Source: Ceratotherium simum simum | Taxonomy: Eukaryota; Chordata; Mammalia; Perissodactyla; Rhinocerotidae | Direction: 5' to 3' | Assembly: GCF_000283155.1 (NCBI RefSeq) | Contig: NW_004454170.1 | Location: 12,721,217-12,785,216, forward strand | Length of the DNA stretch: 64,000 nt | Shown: positions 24,661 through 34,824 of the stretch, piece by piece | Layout of the letters: the number at the start of each line of letters is the position of its first letter | Numbering within the stretch: the first letter of the stretch is position 1 | Notes under the pieces: model-generated | Seen by the model: only the letters and a program-made list of their open reading frames with translations | Databases searched by the model: none | What the model was told of the DNA's origin: nothing | Translations under genes and position numbers: made by a program

Positions 24661-24844
24661 AATATTTGACCTATTTGGATCTGTTTGCAGACTGTCACCT
24701 TTACTATCCTCTATATAATAAAATATACCTTCAGTCCATTTGTTTGGAGTGGAAAGTGTCTTTTACATCTCCGACCAAATCCCCGAACCTCTCATAACAA
24801 TAATATATTAAAAATTTCATGTATAAGATTTATCATCCTTATAA

Positions 24845-24985
24845 GACTCTTACAAAGGAAATATCATTAATGCCATTTTAAAGATAAGGAAACTGAGGCC
24901 CAAAGAGGTCCAGGTTGGCACAGATGTGAGAGTTAAGATTCCAATTCAGGTCCATGAAGTCTAAGCCCTATGCACCGTGTCACAT
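24845..24985 (-). repeat. MIR SINE relic
   Basis: Reversed MIR: CCATTTTAAAGATAAGGAAA, CTGAGGCCCAAAGAGGTCCA, then TTCCAATTCAGGTCCATGAA. Confidence 0.7.
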
Positions 24986-25166
24986 TGTTACTTCAGAAAG
25001 TAGCATGGCCATAAAACCAAAAGAGGTTAAAATGAATAACTTAACAAGCAATAACTACAACGTATAGAGGGTATCTACAGTAACCTCTTTTACCAACCAT
25101 TAAAAGCACATTAATATGTGTATTTTATCACAATTAAACATAAAAAGTTAAAACACATTAATGGGA

Positions 25167-25366
25167 TTTTTTTTTTTCTTTTTGGTGAGGAAGATTGGCC
25201 CTGAGCTAACATCTGTGCCAATCATCTTCTATTTTGTATGTGGGATGCCTCCGTAGCATGGCTTGATGAACAGTGTGTATATTCAAGCCCGGGATCCAAA
25301 CCCACGACCTCCGGGCCACCAAAGCAGTGCGTGCAAACTTAACCACTACGCCACCAGGCAGGCCCC
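25167..25366 (-). mobile_element. ERE-type tRNA-derived SINE (older subfamily)
   Basis: The minus strand starts GGGGCCTGCCTGGTGGC, has an A-box region GTAGTGGTTAAGTTTGCAC and ends with the tail unit GAGCTAACATCTGTGCCAAT on the plus strand, next to a T-rich run. The head is diverged from the GGGCCGGCCC consensus. Short flanks AATGGGA and AATGGAA may be the target duplication. Confidence 0.88.
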
Positions 25367-25867
25367 AATGGAAATATTTTTTATAATGCAATGATTTTCC
25401 CTAATATAATAAAATATAATGATAATTCACAAATATTTTTCTTTGGCTTCATAAGCTTAGTGCTTTTTGAATTTTAGGTAAAAGATTAACCAAAACCAAA
25501 CCATTTCCCTCATATTCTGTTTGATTTGCCCCTTCTCATCATGAAACTGGTAGTCTCCTTTTTTCTCTTTTAGATCCAAGGTTACATTTGAGAGGAAACT
25601 CATTTTGTGGACCAACTCCCAGCATTGGCCTGTAGCTAAACACCATGGTTTCAACCTTCCAGGTAAACTGACATGAAGTAGCGTTCCTTAATTGTGTTGT
25701 AGAGAACATAATTTTGCAAGATATTAACAGATTTTCTATACACAAAATAAGAGTTCCATGATCAAATAGGATTGAAAAATAAAACTCAACAGCTTAAAGT
25801 CATAGCCAGTGATATTGTGTGTTCCTTATTCTCCTTACTATGCCTTGGACTAACAGCACTTTTTAAT

Positions 25868-26135
25868 GAAGATACTACGTAATCCCTACAATAACTCTAT
25901 GAGATAGGTAACTATTATTTCTATTTTATAAGTAAACTTGGAGTAAATAGTGAGGATTGTTGCATCCTCACTAACCTACAGTTCCATCAGGATCAGGGTT
26001 GCTGGTTTTCAGTTTTACTCTCCTTTTCTATCATTGTTAACTGAGGCTCATGCTTAAGTAACTGTTAAAACTGTACAGCTAATAAACGGCCCAGCTGGGA
26101 TTTGAATAAAGCCAGTTTACTTTTAAAGTACTATA
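25868..26135 (-). repeat. MIR SINE relic, interrupted
   Basis: One half (25868-25940) has ATAACTCTATGAGATAGGTA and TATTTCTATTTTATAAGTAA. The other (26041-26135) has CTGAGGCTCATGCTTAAGTA, ACTGTACAGCTAATAAACGG and CCCAGCTGGGATTTGAATAA. About 100 bp of foreign sequence separate parts that are adjacent in the MIR consensus. Confidence 0.65.
25945..26042. repeat. Unknown short repeat, copy A
   Basis: The core 25965-26042 starts TCCTCACTAACC and ends CATTGTTAACT. It aligns without gaps to 27601-27678, with 66 of 78 positions identical by eye. It sits inside a MIR relic, which suggests insertion. I cannot assign it to a family. Confidence 0.6.
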
Positions 26136-27580
26136 CTGAGGCACCTTTAAGTAAGACTTCTTAACTTGTTGGAGTACCCTGCATTGTGAAGACAGGGGTG
26201 GAGTTGTTAGTTTTTCCAAGTTTATTTGAACTTGAACCCAATTTATTGTATAACATGTACTAAAATGTCATAGGGAGTTTGATAAATGCCACTATGGAAG
26301 AACATCCTCCCGTAATTTAAAACATACATGGTTCTCAAACCTGTGAATGAGTTAATCAGTTTCTTTGATAGGAATGGAAACACCCTATGTTTTATAATTT
26401 TGTACTATTTCCGTAGAGCAGTTCAGTTGTGGATATTTGCGATGGTCATTTTATAAACACATCACACAGATTCAATTTGCAATGTACAAATATTTGGATT
26501 TTTGTGTTTTGAACTCTGGCTTAAATTAACTCATGTCTTCATTTGTTATTCCAGACGGCGTGTGTCACAGTAAATAACATAAACACAAAAGTAAACAGGA
26601 AAGAAGTCACGTAACTAATGGACGGCTTCTCCAAAATTAGTTTCTACAGGAATACAGCTATTTTGAAGTAAACAAAGGAGGGGAATCTCATCATCTTGTA
26701 GTTTCTCTTATTTTCAAAAGATTGTCCGCAGGGTGAAGTAATAGGCACAAAAATAGTGCACTAATTTTCTGTCATTTTAGGTTGAGAGATTGTTTTAATT
26801 CTAAGATGCTCAAATTTTAACCTGCATAAACAAAATCATCATACGGTAAAGTAAAATGCAGGATTTTTTCCAACATAATAACCACAGCAGTTAAAAATCT
26901 CGATTTTTTTGGATGGAAGGGGTGCAAAAATAAAAGAGAAATAAACTTAATTAATATTTAATTAAATTATGGTATTTTAGCTGTATAAATGTGTTTAATG
27001 AAGACTTTATGAACCAAGATGATCACAGTTCATGACAAAAGTTTAAAATTTTCATTTCACATACATGGTTATTCTAAAACTTGGAAATAACCAGAGGGAG
27101 ATAAACAGTGTTTATCTTAGTAAGGAACTGGTCTGAAAAAGCACTAATTGATTCACTAAATTCGGTCTAAAATGCAGTTCATTTTTAGCAATCTTTGTCT
27201 GTAAGTAATAAATTTGAATAAACTCGTCACTGACTTAACTGAATTTTTGACTAAAATCAATACGCCATATACATTTTTTCAACTGGATAAATACAAAGTG
27301 AATGAAATAGAATTTTAATGAGATCCACACTAAGAAATAAAATGTAAAGTTCGTTCCAAAGATCATTAATTTAAAACAATTTTAGGCTAAAACATTTCAA
27401 AATATCTCAACAAAAGCAATGTTTAGTCTATGTAATATCGTATTTAGGGATAATTAAATTTTCTACTTCCTCATTTTATTTTATGAAAACTGTCCATGAC
27501 TCTTCTTTCAAAAGGCACCGAATAAAGAAAGGAGTCAAATAAGGTGACATAAAACTATTATTCTCCAGGCAGTACAGAGA

Positions 27581-27678
27581 GGACAAATAAGGCTTGTGTT
27601 TCCTCACTGACCCTCAGCGTCATCACGATCAGGGTTGCTGGTTTTTAGTTTTACTCTACATTTCTACTATTGTTAACT
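27581..27678. repeat. Unknown short repeat, copy B
   Basis: The core 27601-27678 starts TCCTCACTGACC and shares the central words GATCAGGGTTGCTGG and AGTTTTACTCT with copy A, in the same orientation 1.64 kb away. Weaker similarity continues about 20 bp to the left. Confidence 0.6.
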
Positions 27679-27916
27679 AAAGTATATAAATCCCTCTATT
27701 AATCAAAACTTCGAGGAAGGGTCAAGAAACGGTTTTAATCTTTATGAGGGCAAGGATTACTCTGACTTGTTGACTGCGGGGTCCCTAGTACCAAACCCAC
27801 TGCGAGTGCTCAGCAAATACTGGGTGAATGCAAGAACAAACAAAGTAAGGAAGGAAGATGAAAATGAAGAACAATTTGAAAGAAGATGAGAGTAATGAAA
27901 GAGGCACATTTCCTAA

Positions 27917-28100
27917 GGTTATCAAATTTATCTAATAAAAATACAGGATGCCTAGTGAAATTTGAATTTCAGATAAATAACAAATAATTTTTTAGGACAG
28001 GTATGTCCCAAATGTTGCAAGGGCCACACTTATACTATGTATATATTATTTGAAATTCAAATTTAACTGAGCATGCTGTATTTTATCTAGCAAGCTACCT
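27917..28100. repeat. Palindromic (hairpin) repeat, possible DNA-transposon relic
   Basis: The left arm contains AAATTTGAATTTCA at 27958-27971 and the right arm its exact reverse complement at 28051-28064. Flanking words ATACAGGATGCCTAGTG and CTGAGCATGCTGTAT also pair with a few mismatches, and an outer pair extends towards 27917 and 28100. This is an imperfect inverted repeat of about 180 bp with a partial deletion in one arm. Confidence 0.7.
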
Positions 28101-29264
28101 ATCAAGATTCACTTCTGAATCTACATAAAATATTGCAAAACTACCAGGAATTTGTTAAAATGTGGAGTGCAGAACACACAGAAGGAGGTCTGCTGGGTGA
28201 TGCGACCAAAGTAATAACGTAAAACAGATACAATAAATTACACACAAAGGAAACTTCCATTTTTACATCAGCAATGACTAATGAAACCAAGGGCTCTGAG
28301 GAAGGGAGTGTAACAGAAAGGAAAGTCTTCTCAGCAACGTCAAAAGGCCTGTGTCCCAGTTCTAGCTCAGCTGAGCAATTTTAGGCAAAGATGATAACGA
28401 TCTTCTTTGATCTTCCTTTTCTATAGAGTAAAATAACCAAAGATTCTTTCTAGCTCTAAATGTTCTATGAGGCTAAGCCTTTTTTTTTTTTAAAGCCCAG
28501 CATCATTCATCCATAAAGCCTGCATTTCTAAGGAAGACACATTTAATTGGTACTGTAATGGCAATAAGTATAATCATGTGCCACAACACGTGAAAAATAA
28601 TGTTACTGATTGTAGGGTCAAGTGTTTGTGTTTTTTTAAATTTTGGATGACTTTAAAAATAGACATTAACTTTATCACAAATAGACTTTTATAATAGTTA
28701 ATATGAAAGGGTTTGGATTGCAGGTATCTAATCAGCCATACCTTATATCCTAGACTTTGATACCATAAATGTGATGCAAAGCAGAGTGAGTTTCTACTCC
28801 CCTTGTTTAAACAACAGAGGTAACTTTTGCTTTTTCAAATTCCCTTAGGTTCAAGCAACAAATAGAAACAGCACTACCAAAACAACGACAAAATCTAAAG
28901 CCATGTCTTAATTTTCACAAATATTTTATAGATCTGATGCTTAAACAAAGAGTGGTAGAAAGTTTTCCAGAAAAATCCCATTCAAGTTTTTATAGCATCC
29001 TGTCAATGTCCTTAGGCAGAAATGACTGAGAAATGACATTTGGGCAGTTAAGGGGAGAATGACGATATGACAAAGTAGAAAAATTTAAGATGACGGGATC
29101 ATTATAAGAAAGATTACTACGTATTGATAAGTCACCAAGGAAAATTTAACTTTTAGTTTGAAACACGCATGGAACTGAAGAATCAAGGGAATTATTCTTT
29201 GGAATTTGGCTAAGTGACAAACCTGAAAGTGAGTGGGTTCTTACCAGGTGACCTTAAGAAAGTT

Positions 29265-29710
29265 ACCTAACCTCACTGAGAACCGGAGGGACAGATTCAA
29301 CAGCCTGATGGGACACTGCATGTGAACTCAACTCCACTCCAACCCCTAGACTGCATGCATTACTGCACTGCCCTAGAGAGCCAGGCTCAAGACACAGACC
29401 AGACTCGCTTACAGTTCTGGTTCTGCTGAGACCTTTGCCAAGGAGAAACACCCACATAAGACTTGAAGGAGGAAATGAGACACAGGCTATGTTTCTGCTA
29501 TTTCCACTGCCAAGCACAGGTGTGGGGGCGTTGGTGAGGGTGATTCGGAAGTGTTTTTGGAATCATTCCTGGACGCTCAGCCTGGAGCTTGCTCCTCCAA
29601 GCCTCAGAACAATTTTGTGAACATCTAATTCCCTACTTCAAACTCCTTTCAATTAAACAAGGGAGGGGGTTTCCTGTTTTCTGTAAGTGAACCCTGACCA
29701 ATACAGGGAA
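29265..29710 (+). repeat. GC-richer block, possible old LTR or L1 end
   Basis: It ends TGAACCCTGACCAATACAGG, similar to the end of several old mammalian repeats. The rest is not recognisable, and the family and start are uncertain. Confidence 0.35.
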
Positions 29711-29951
29711 GATCTAAGGTACTTCTCAGTATTTCAATGACAGTTTTCTATGCTGACGTGGCGATGCTATTTCCTATCCAATATATATTTTTTCTTCCAA
29801 AAAACAGTAATTCGAAGCCCTTCACACATTAAATGCATGTTGCTGATTGAGTATAAAGGAATAAGTATTAATAATAATTAAAATGCTTCTCCCAGAGAAG
29901 GAATAAAGATTTCCTGAATAAGCTTCCGTGGATTATATTTTGCGTACTCAC

Positions 29952-30194
29952 CTGTTACAGCTGCATCCAGTTCATCTTCATCCACGGATTCCTGTGTGGT
30001 AAAGTCTCTCAAAGGAGACAGTGGGTAGGATGTATTGAGATTCAAGCCCAACATGAAGTTGTGCACCTTCCCAGCCCGTCCTTCTCTGGTGTTGAATAAA
30101 GCTGAGTCACTCACCAAGGCCATTAGCATACGATGGACCCAACTTGCTTGATTATCATTTTGATAGTCCCTTGCAGCATCCTCATTTTCAGTGC
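29952..30194 (-). CDS. PLA2G4A: PLA2G4A coding exon (residues 446-527, Ser505/Ser515 loop), probably exon 14
   Basis: The longest exon here, 243 bp and in frame by itself. It begins TENEDAARDYQNDNQ, continues through the conserved VSDSALFNTREGRAGK, and ends DEDELDAAVT plus one base of Asp527. Ser505 in YPLSP is the known MAP-kinase site, Ser515 in TQESV is the reported CaMKII site, and Asp522 in DELD is the reported caspase-3 cleavage position; all three are kept. Lys488 lies in RAGKV. The loop after Ser505 differs from human at several positions, including Ser508 to Arg. The acceptor is CTTTAG at 30195 and the donor GTGAGT at 29951. Confidence 0.98.
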
Positions 30195-30508
30195 CTAAAG
30201 AAAAAGAAAAGATCGTTACACAGATTCCAAGATCCATTAAAAAAAAAAAGGTTCTTCTTCGGGCAATTGAATGTTAAAATTAACAATGAATCTCTTTGGC
30301 TTTTGATTTAACAAATGTTTATTTGTATGTTTGAATATAGTAAATATCTCAGTTAATCATTTTTGTTCTTACTTTACCCTTTACCTATAGCCAATCTAAA
30401 GGTTGTGTCCTTGACAGTGTTACTTGGTCTAGTCTTAGATTTCCACATAAACTTCTATTTTCCCCTTTCTCTCCTTCCTCAGTCCTTTGCTTCCTTTCCC
30501 TTGGCTAC

Positions 30509-30541
30509 ACACACACACACAAACACAAACACATACAGACA
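30509..30541. repeat. (CA)n-type simple repeat
   Basis: A CACACACACA run followed by imperfect ACAAACACA and ACATACAGACACA units. Confidence 0.85.
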
Positions 30542-30844
30542 CAGGAAAAATCCATAGTAGCTAATCCTATCCTCTTAATTTCTTAAGTTTCCTTCCCTGT
30601 TCTGTTTAATAAACATCCCGAAATTATGCAAACTGGGAACAGACAACTGAAGGATTCACATATTTGCTGCTCAATAAACACCCTATGAAGAGTCATTTCA
30701 TCCTTATTTATAAAGTTTGGGTTTTAAAACCCTGTAATGTAAACACATGCTTTAAAATGTTTTAAAATTCAGCAATCTTCCAAAAGAAGCAGTTTTAAAT
30801 GACTTTTTCCTTAAAACCTATGCACACATTACTACTACTGGAAA

Positions 30845-31075
30845 GCTGTATTGTGTAGTTATTTAGACCATTGGCTCCAGAATCAGACTGCCTGGATTCC
30901 AATCCTCTCTCCATTGTTTACTAGCTAGTTAACCCTTCTCAGCCTTCACTTCCTCATCAGTAAACCTCAGAGGGCTGTTGTGAAGATTAACTGAGTTAGT
31001 GCATTCAGGTGAAGTTCTTAGAAATGTGCCTGGCCCATATTAAATTCTTAATAAACAGTAGTTAATAGTAGAAAC
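30845..31075 (+). repeat. MIR SINE relic, near full length
   Basis: MIR landmarks in order: CCATTGGCTCCAGAATCAGA, CTGCCTGGATTCCAATCCTC, CACTTCCTCATCAGTAAACC, GGGCTGTTGTGAAGATTAAC, and ATTCTTAATAAACAGTAG. Confidence 0.85.
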
Positions 31076-31959
31076 AGTTGTAGCAGTAGAAGCAGCATCA
31101 TAATCATCAATACTACTCAACCATAATCCAAATCTAAGAACAATATAGGTAATCCCATCCACCTGAATCCCTCCTCTTCAGATTTCTGGGAACTCTGTAT
31201 ATAAATATACACACATATATAAAACTACATGTGTGTGTGTGTTGAGAGAGAGAAAAGAGAGTTTATGTTCAAACTTCATAATTTCCAATAAATGTTAACT
31301 AAACATACATGAAACCATAATAACTTTTTATCTACACAAAGATTAGTTTAACTGACCTGAGTAAATGAAGATTGGTTTTTAGCACCGAATCTTAGTAAAT
31401 GAAGATTGGCTCTGTCAGTAACCAATCCAGATGGCTCAATAGTCACAAAAAACAAATATGCTCTTTTCTACTCTCACACTTTTCGAATGCCAAACATGAC
31501 AAAGAAAATCTTTCACTAGAACAAATTAGGCTTTAAACTGATTTATATCTCCAGTTACAGAGGATATGAATAAGACACTCAATTATTTTCCAAAGATTTG
31601 GAGCTGCTTCTTCTTCATCATCATTATCATTATTACTATTATTGTTATTATTAAATAAACCCCACTTCTGTACCAGCAGAGGATCTACTTTCCTTGTGAT
31701 ATATTTGGAAATGGCACGTCTTGCGGGACAAACCCAGCAGTCAAAAGATAAATGGTATCTATGGGTTCTTAGCTATAATACTAATAGTAAATTTCTATTT
31801 GCGTAGCTCTTTACAACTTAAAGCCCTTCGTATGCATTTGTTAATTTGATGATTACAAAAATTCTGTGAGAGCAGGTAAAATGATGCCAGTATAGATTTG
31901 AAGAAACTAAAGTTGAAAATGCCTAAAGATCTTTCTCAAAATTATATGACTAAAAATGA

Positions 31960-33125
31960 AGGAGCCTTAGGAGAATGAAAAGACAAGCCACAAACTGGGA
32001 GAAATTATTTGCAAAAGACATATCTGACAAAGGACTGTTATTTTTTCAAAACATAGAAAGAACTCTTAAAACTCAACAATAAGAAAACAAACATCTCAAT
32101 TAAAAAATGAGCAAAAGACCTTAACAGGCACCTCACCAAAGAAGACATACAGATGGCAAGTAAATATATGAAAAGATGCCCCACATCATATGTCATCAGG
32201 GAAATGCAAATTAAAACCACAATGAGATACCACTACACACCTATTAGAAATGCCAAAATCCAAACCCGACAACACCAAATGCTGGCAACAGGATGTGGAG
32301 CAATGGGAACACTCACACTTGGCTGGTGGGGATGTAAAATGGTGCTGCTACTTTGGAAGACAGTTTGGAAGTTTCTCACAAAACTAAATTATACTCTTAT
32401 CATATGATCTAGCAATCATGCTTCTTGGTTTTCACACAAAGGAGTTAAAAACTTATATCCACACAGAAATCTGAACATGGGCATTTATAGCAGCTTTATT
32501 CAATTATGAATACAAAACTTGGAAGCAACCAAGATATTCTTCATTAGGCGACTGGAGAAATGAACTGTGGTACATCCAGACAATGGTATATTATCCGGTG
32601 CTAAAAAGAAATGAGCTATCAAGCCATGAAGAGACATAGAAGAGACTTAAATGCATATTACTAAGTGAAAGAAGCCAATCTGAAAAGGCTATCTACTATG
32701 TGACTCCAATTATATGACATTCTGGAAAAGGCAAAACTATAGAGACAGTAAAAAGATCAGTGGTTGTCAGGGGTTGGGGGTGGGTGGCAGAGGAATGAAT
32801 AGACAGAGCACAGAGGACTTTTAGGGCAGGGAAACTACTCTGTATGATACTATAATGGTGGATACATGTCATTATACATTTGTGAAAACTTATGGAATAT
32901 ACAATACCAAGAGTGAACCCTAAAGTTTGGACTTTGAGTGATAACGTTGTGTCAGTGTAGGTTCATGGATTGTTAACAAATGTCCCACTTTGGGACAGGA
33001 TGTTGATAGTGGGGGAGGCTATACGTGTATAGGTGCAGGGAATATATGAGAATTCTCTGTACTTTTTGCTCAATTTTGCTGTGATTCTCAAACTACTCTA
33101 GAAAATAAAGGCTGTTTAAAAAGAA
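31960..33125 (+). mobile_element. L1 LINE 3' end (end of ORF2 and 3' UTR), truncated
   Basis: About 1.17 kb of 5'-truncated L1, antisense to the gene. Translation fragments near 32150-32270 ([24 protein letters not shown]) match the end of the L1 ORF2 reverse-transcriptase protein. They are followed by the familiar CACTTGGCTGGTGGGGATGT, GACAATGGTATATTATCCGG and GTGGTTGTCAGGGGTTGGGG words. It ends near GAAAATAAAGGCTGTTT and an A-rich tail. The frame is broken by stops, so it is a dead copy of an older (L1M-type) subfamily. Confidence 0.93.
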
Positions 33126-34752
33126 AAGAATGAATACTGAGAGCTAATAAGAAATCCTCAAAAACATCCTAATTATCATTCTCCAATCTAGGCTGGTACT
33201 AAAACCAATGCAGCCATATTCAAAGGGTCCTTGAACTTCTCAGCCTTAAGACAATCATCTAGTACTACAAAAGTGATCAAATGTACTGATCATCTATAGT
33301 AATGTACTTAATAATTGACAAATCATTATTACCTCTGCTTGATAGTCCCTAAATCAATACATAATTAATTCTAGAAACGCTAGGCATATGCTGTCTATCC
33401 CCTTTGTAGGCTAGCTCCCTTCATTAAAAAGAAATTCAAAATTTGAAAAAAGACCTGAAAAAGTAAAAAATAAAATAAAATTAAAATTAAAAATACAAAG
33501 GTGCCAGAATTAAGACTTAGTTCCTTCCAGGGCAGGGTTCTTTCAGGGTTCCTGCTTAACGATGACCTGGGCTGCTATATCTAATTAGGCAAATCATCGA
33601 CTGCATATGGCAGCAGGACAGCAGGCAAATAGAGGCTGAAGTCCACATTGTGTACCACTGGCCAAGCCTTGTGCCTGATTGGGAGCTTTGTCTGCCCAGG
33701 AGAGGATTCCCTTTTTTAATAGTCACAAGAAACTGCACGCTAGCCAAGCTGTGGGCCTCTAGCTGCATTTTTGACAGAAGGCATCTTTTCTCTAATTTGC
33801 ACAAACTTATCTTAGGAGGAAGTAATAGTCTAGCTATGAAAAGAGAATTTTAATTTTAGTGTTAATGCAGCAAGGATAAAACAGACTCTTCCAACATCTA
33901 TACCATGGCTGGTGGAATTTGTTAAGTTTTGGACAAGAAAGCATTTAACGTCTAAAATATAGATGATCCTATTCAAACTGTAGTAGGACATATGCACCCA
34001 GTTATTATAAAATCTTCTGTTTGTTTGTTTAATTGTTTTGTTTGTTTTTGGTTTTGGACTACTGGGAGCATCTGTACAAACGGCGGTGTCAAAACACTGC
34101 ATCAAAATGTAAAATCACTCCTTTTTACCACAAATATCCCTGATCCTCGCCTTAACCCTTCTCCAACTCCATCACTCTCCGATCCACACCAGGCTGAAAG
34201 CTGCCTTGCCAAAATGTAAAAGAACTCATTTATACTACAAAGTAATATATGCAACAAAAAGTTCTTGATAATTCTACCCTACTTCATTGCTGATCCTCTC
34301 CTAGGAGGTGGAGTGTTGGCAATAAGATAAGGCTCAGGAATGAAATGAGAATGCAATTTTCCATGTTACTTAATAATAAAATTTTAAAAGACGAAATTTT
34401 AATTTTTAAAGCCATGTAAAAATGTTCCCAAATCAGTTTCCATGCTGAGCAGCCCGGTGCTCTAATCAGATTTAAAACAGAATTTGATATTTCTACCATC
34501 TCAGTTTGTTCTCTAATTGTTCAATTGATAATATTTTTGAGGTCTTAAAAGGAAAAGAAATAAGGGATACTTATGTTTTGCATATGTTGTTACATACACA
34601 GCATTAATTCTCTCTTTGAACTGAAAGCTACAATTCTATCACTCAGTGCCTTAAGCAGAGATAGCCATTCGCATCTTGAGTGAGAGAATCAGACAAAACA
34701 CTCATAGTCTTTCCTAATGGACTTCTGCCAGACAAGGCTCCAGCTCACTTAC

Positions 34753-34824
34753 CTTTGGGTTCTTGTAATTCATCATCGCTATCTGAGCTATCATTACTCA
34801 CAATATGCTTTGCTGTAATATTTT
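34753..34824 (-). CDS. PLA2G4A: PLA2G4A coding exon (residues 422-446), probably exon 13
   Basis: This is a 72-bp exon, also a multiple of three, encoding NITAKHIVSNDSSDSDDEL and then QEPK plus the first base of Gly446. It is a Ser/Asp-rich, probably disordered linker within the cap; the corresponding human segment is not ordered in the crystal structure as I recall. Ser437, a reported phosphosite, is in the SSDSDD run. The acceptor is CCACAG at 34825 and the donor GTAAGT at 34752. The end of the loop reads DELQEPK where human reads DESHEPK, typical of a rapidly changing linker. Confidence 0.96.

Larger units (their letters stand above)
24011..24799 (+). mobile_element. Solo endogenous-retrovirus LTR with internal tandem arrays
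   Basis: This is a 789-bp segment starting TGTCTTGACATGAG and ending CTCATAACA, so it has the TG...CA termini of an LTR. It is flanked by a 5-bp direct repeat ATAAT at 24006-24010 and 24800-24804, the duplication length of ERVL/MaLR-type integration. A TATA box (TATAAAAA, 24363-24370) and an AATAAA signal (24717-24722) sit where promoter and polyadenylation signals belong. Between them are a 19-bp unit repeated three times (24497-24553) and a roughly 25-bp unit repeated about five times (24549-24660). No viral genes flank it, so it is a solo LTR. It is antisense to PLA2G4A. I do not recognise the family. Confidence 0.8.
21075..29951 (-). other. PLA2G4A: PLA2G4A intron (8.9 kb)
   Basis: Donor GTGAGT, acceptor AAAG after a long pyrimidine tract. 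Contents: MIR (21165-21365), an LTR (about 21405-21871), MIR and L2 (21920-22560), a solo LTR (24011-24799), MIR (24845-24985), an ERE (25167-25366), a MIR interrupted by an unknown element (25868-26135), a second copy of that element (27581-27678), and a palindromic element (27917-28100). The stretches 22600-24000, 26140-27580 and 28100-29250 look unique and hold no gene I can see. A GC-richer block at 29265-29710 may be an old LTR. Confidence 0.85.
30195..34752 (-). other. PLA2G4A: PLA2G4A intron (4.6 kb)
   Basis: Donor GTAAGT, acceptor CTTTAG. It holds a (CA)n patch (30509-30541), a MIR (30845-31075), a TA/TG patch (31195-31260), an L1 3' end (31960-33125) and a TTTG-rich patch (34018-34057). 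The segment 33500-33860 is not recognised; no gene is seen. Confidence 0.85.

Noticed and set aside
24011..24799. Possible full provirus around the LTR
   Set aside because: No second LTR of the same type and no gag, pol or env similarity lies on either side, so it is a solo LTR. The LTR at 21405-21871 has a different sequence.
31960..33125. Functional reverse transcriptase gene
   Set aside because: Only the final part of L1 ORF2 is present, with multiple stops, so it is a truncated dead copy.
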